The notes beneath the pieces are model-generated. The model saw only the letters and a program-made list of their open reading frames with translations. It was not told where the DNA came from and ran no database searches. From Linepithema humile (Eukaryota; Arthropoda; Insecta; Hymenoptera; Formicidae): a stretch of 64,000 nt of DNA. This document shows positions 63,001 to 64,000 of this stretch, piece after piece. Location: positions 28,982,764 to 29,046,763 of the forward strand of contig NC_090129.1 of NCBI RefSeq assembly GCF_040581485.1, read 5' to 3'. The first letter of the stretch is position 1. The number at the start of each line of letters is the position of its first letter. A program made the position numbers and the translations under genes.

Positions 63001-63830
63001 CAAGGTCGCGCGCGGGTACGTATTGTGCAATCGTTCCGCCGCCGCGGGTCTAAAACGACGATCGACGACTGCATTCGGCAACTCGCTTCCTCCCCCCCGC
63101 CGCTTCGCGGCGCGATGCAGTGCCGCAGTCGTCCGGTTGGCTAAATCACGGTTGAATAATCGATGTCGACGCCTCTGCCGCTGCTGCACTGCGGTCGAAC
63201 TTCTCGACTTTGGCGGAATCGGTCTCAAAGTGCATCCGCGCCCCGCGGCTGGTGATCGGATCGATCGCGCACTCCGCTCGTCGTCACGATCGAAGGAATC
63301 AATAGAGCTGAATCGATAGTCGAAGCCCCCGGACGCGATGTCACGGCGCTGGTGTGTTTCTTCGTGGTCGTGCGCGCGTCTAAACGCCCGGGAATATCGA
63401 GGCGGCGATATATAGAGTGCGCTAATGTGATTTCGCAAACTTGCGAAATCGGAATTGATTTTCCGCGCCGACAATTGCACCGACCCTGGCAATTCGAGCA
63501 ACCGATATCGTTCCGCTGCGGTCTGCAGATAAAGGGATAAGTGTCTTATGTCCGAGCGAGCATCGGTTTTCCATCTAATTCCAAGCCGCGGAACGAGATT
63601 GGTCGCTCCAGTTCTGCGATATCGAATGCTATCGGTGTGATCGCGCTTGGTGCAGCGAAGCCGCGATACAATCGACGGATCTCGAAGCGACGAGGAACTC
63701 GCGCACAGCCGAAAATAGCAAACGTGAATAGCGCGATTATTTCACGGTCTTTTTTTTTTCGCGCGATTTCAAGCGAGCCGCCCGCACGTGACCGAGTCGG
63801 AAAATAATCGTCGACGGATAATTGATTCAA
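60080..63830. other. Large CpG-dense region at the right end
   Basis: About 3.7 kb of nearly continuous CpG-rich DNA, the largest such block in the window, with AT-rich gaps near 60750-60850. It includes an (ACGC)n repeat at about 61980-62008. Frames up to 247 codons occur on both strands but are Arg/Ser-rich without recognisable domains. Confidence 0.4.
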
Positions 63831-64000
63831 CTGTTTATCGCGATGTACACACCTCCCCTCTTTCGATACTAAATCCGTCCGAGGCGAGAGACAAAATTTG
63901 AAATCACCGTAAATTCGTAATCAGATTGAAAATTCACGCGACAACAATCGATGAGCTTTTATTATCTGCGCGCAAAAAAGGAATAATCGAGCAGTTTACG

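Noticed and set aside
44374..64000. Last exon of RPB8
   Set aside because: I looked for a frame reading SAYVSFGG...LQGDANNLHGF in phase 2 after an AG and found none, so I do not place it in the window.

Overview
This is an insect nuclear genome window, most likely from a hymenopteran and possibly an ant. Four gene models splice cleanly into conserved animal proteins, and a fifth is only partly inside the window. The base composition is a mosaic of AT-rich DNA and very CpG-dense blocks. The assignment to an order is inference; no rRNA, tRNA or mitochondrial marker is present to fix the species.

Left part, 1.9-12.1 kb, is gene-dense. STOML2 (+, 7 exons) and KRTCAP2 (-, 3 exons) converge tail to tail. 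KRTCAP2 and SCYL1 (+, 11-12 exons) diverge from a shared 1.2 kb interval that carries a perfect palindromic CRE. SCYL1 and GNPNAT1 (-, 5 exons) converge, and a 217-bp inverted-repeat transposon sits between their 3' ends. The roles are ordinary cell maintenance: mitochondrial membrane scaffolding, N-glycosylation, Golgi-ER traffic, and UDP-GlcNAc/chitin precursor synthesis.

Right part, 14-64 kb, is gene-poor. I recognise only RPB8 (POLR2H), a roughly 150-residue RNA polymerase subunit. Its exons 1-3 lie at 13977, 34975 and 44193, so the introns are 20.9 kb, 9.1 kb and more than 19 kb, and the last exon was not found. The introns and flank alternate AT-rich DNA with CpG-dense islands rich in GA/CT repeats, which look like promoters or regulatory blocks rather than coding sequence. 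One island (about 40-41.3 kb) contains a good candidate first coding exon of an unidentified gene.

Mobile DNA is mostly short non-autonomous inverted-repeat elements. The most striking is a three-level nest at 18681-20220: an element of family A is split by an element of family B, which is itself split by a Tc1/mariner-like element C. A second, uninterrupted copy of A lies inverted at 35769-36171 and shows what the unoccupied A element looks like. Two further palindromic elements share ACACGGA-type ends. No transposase gene was seen.
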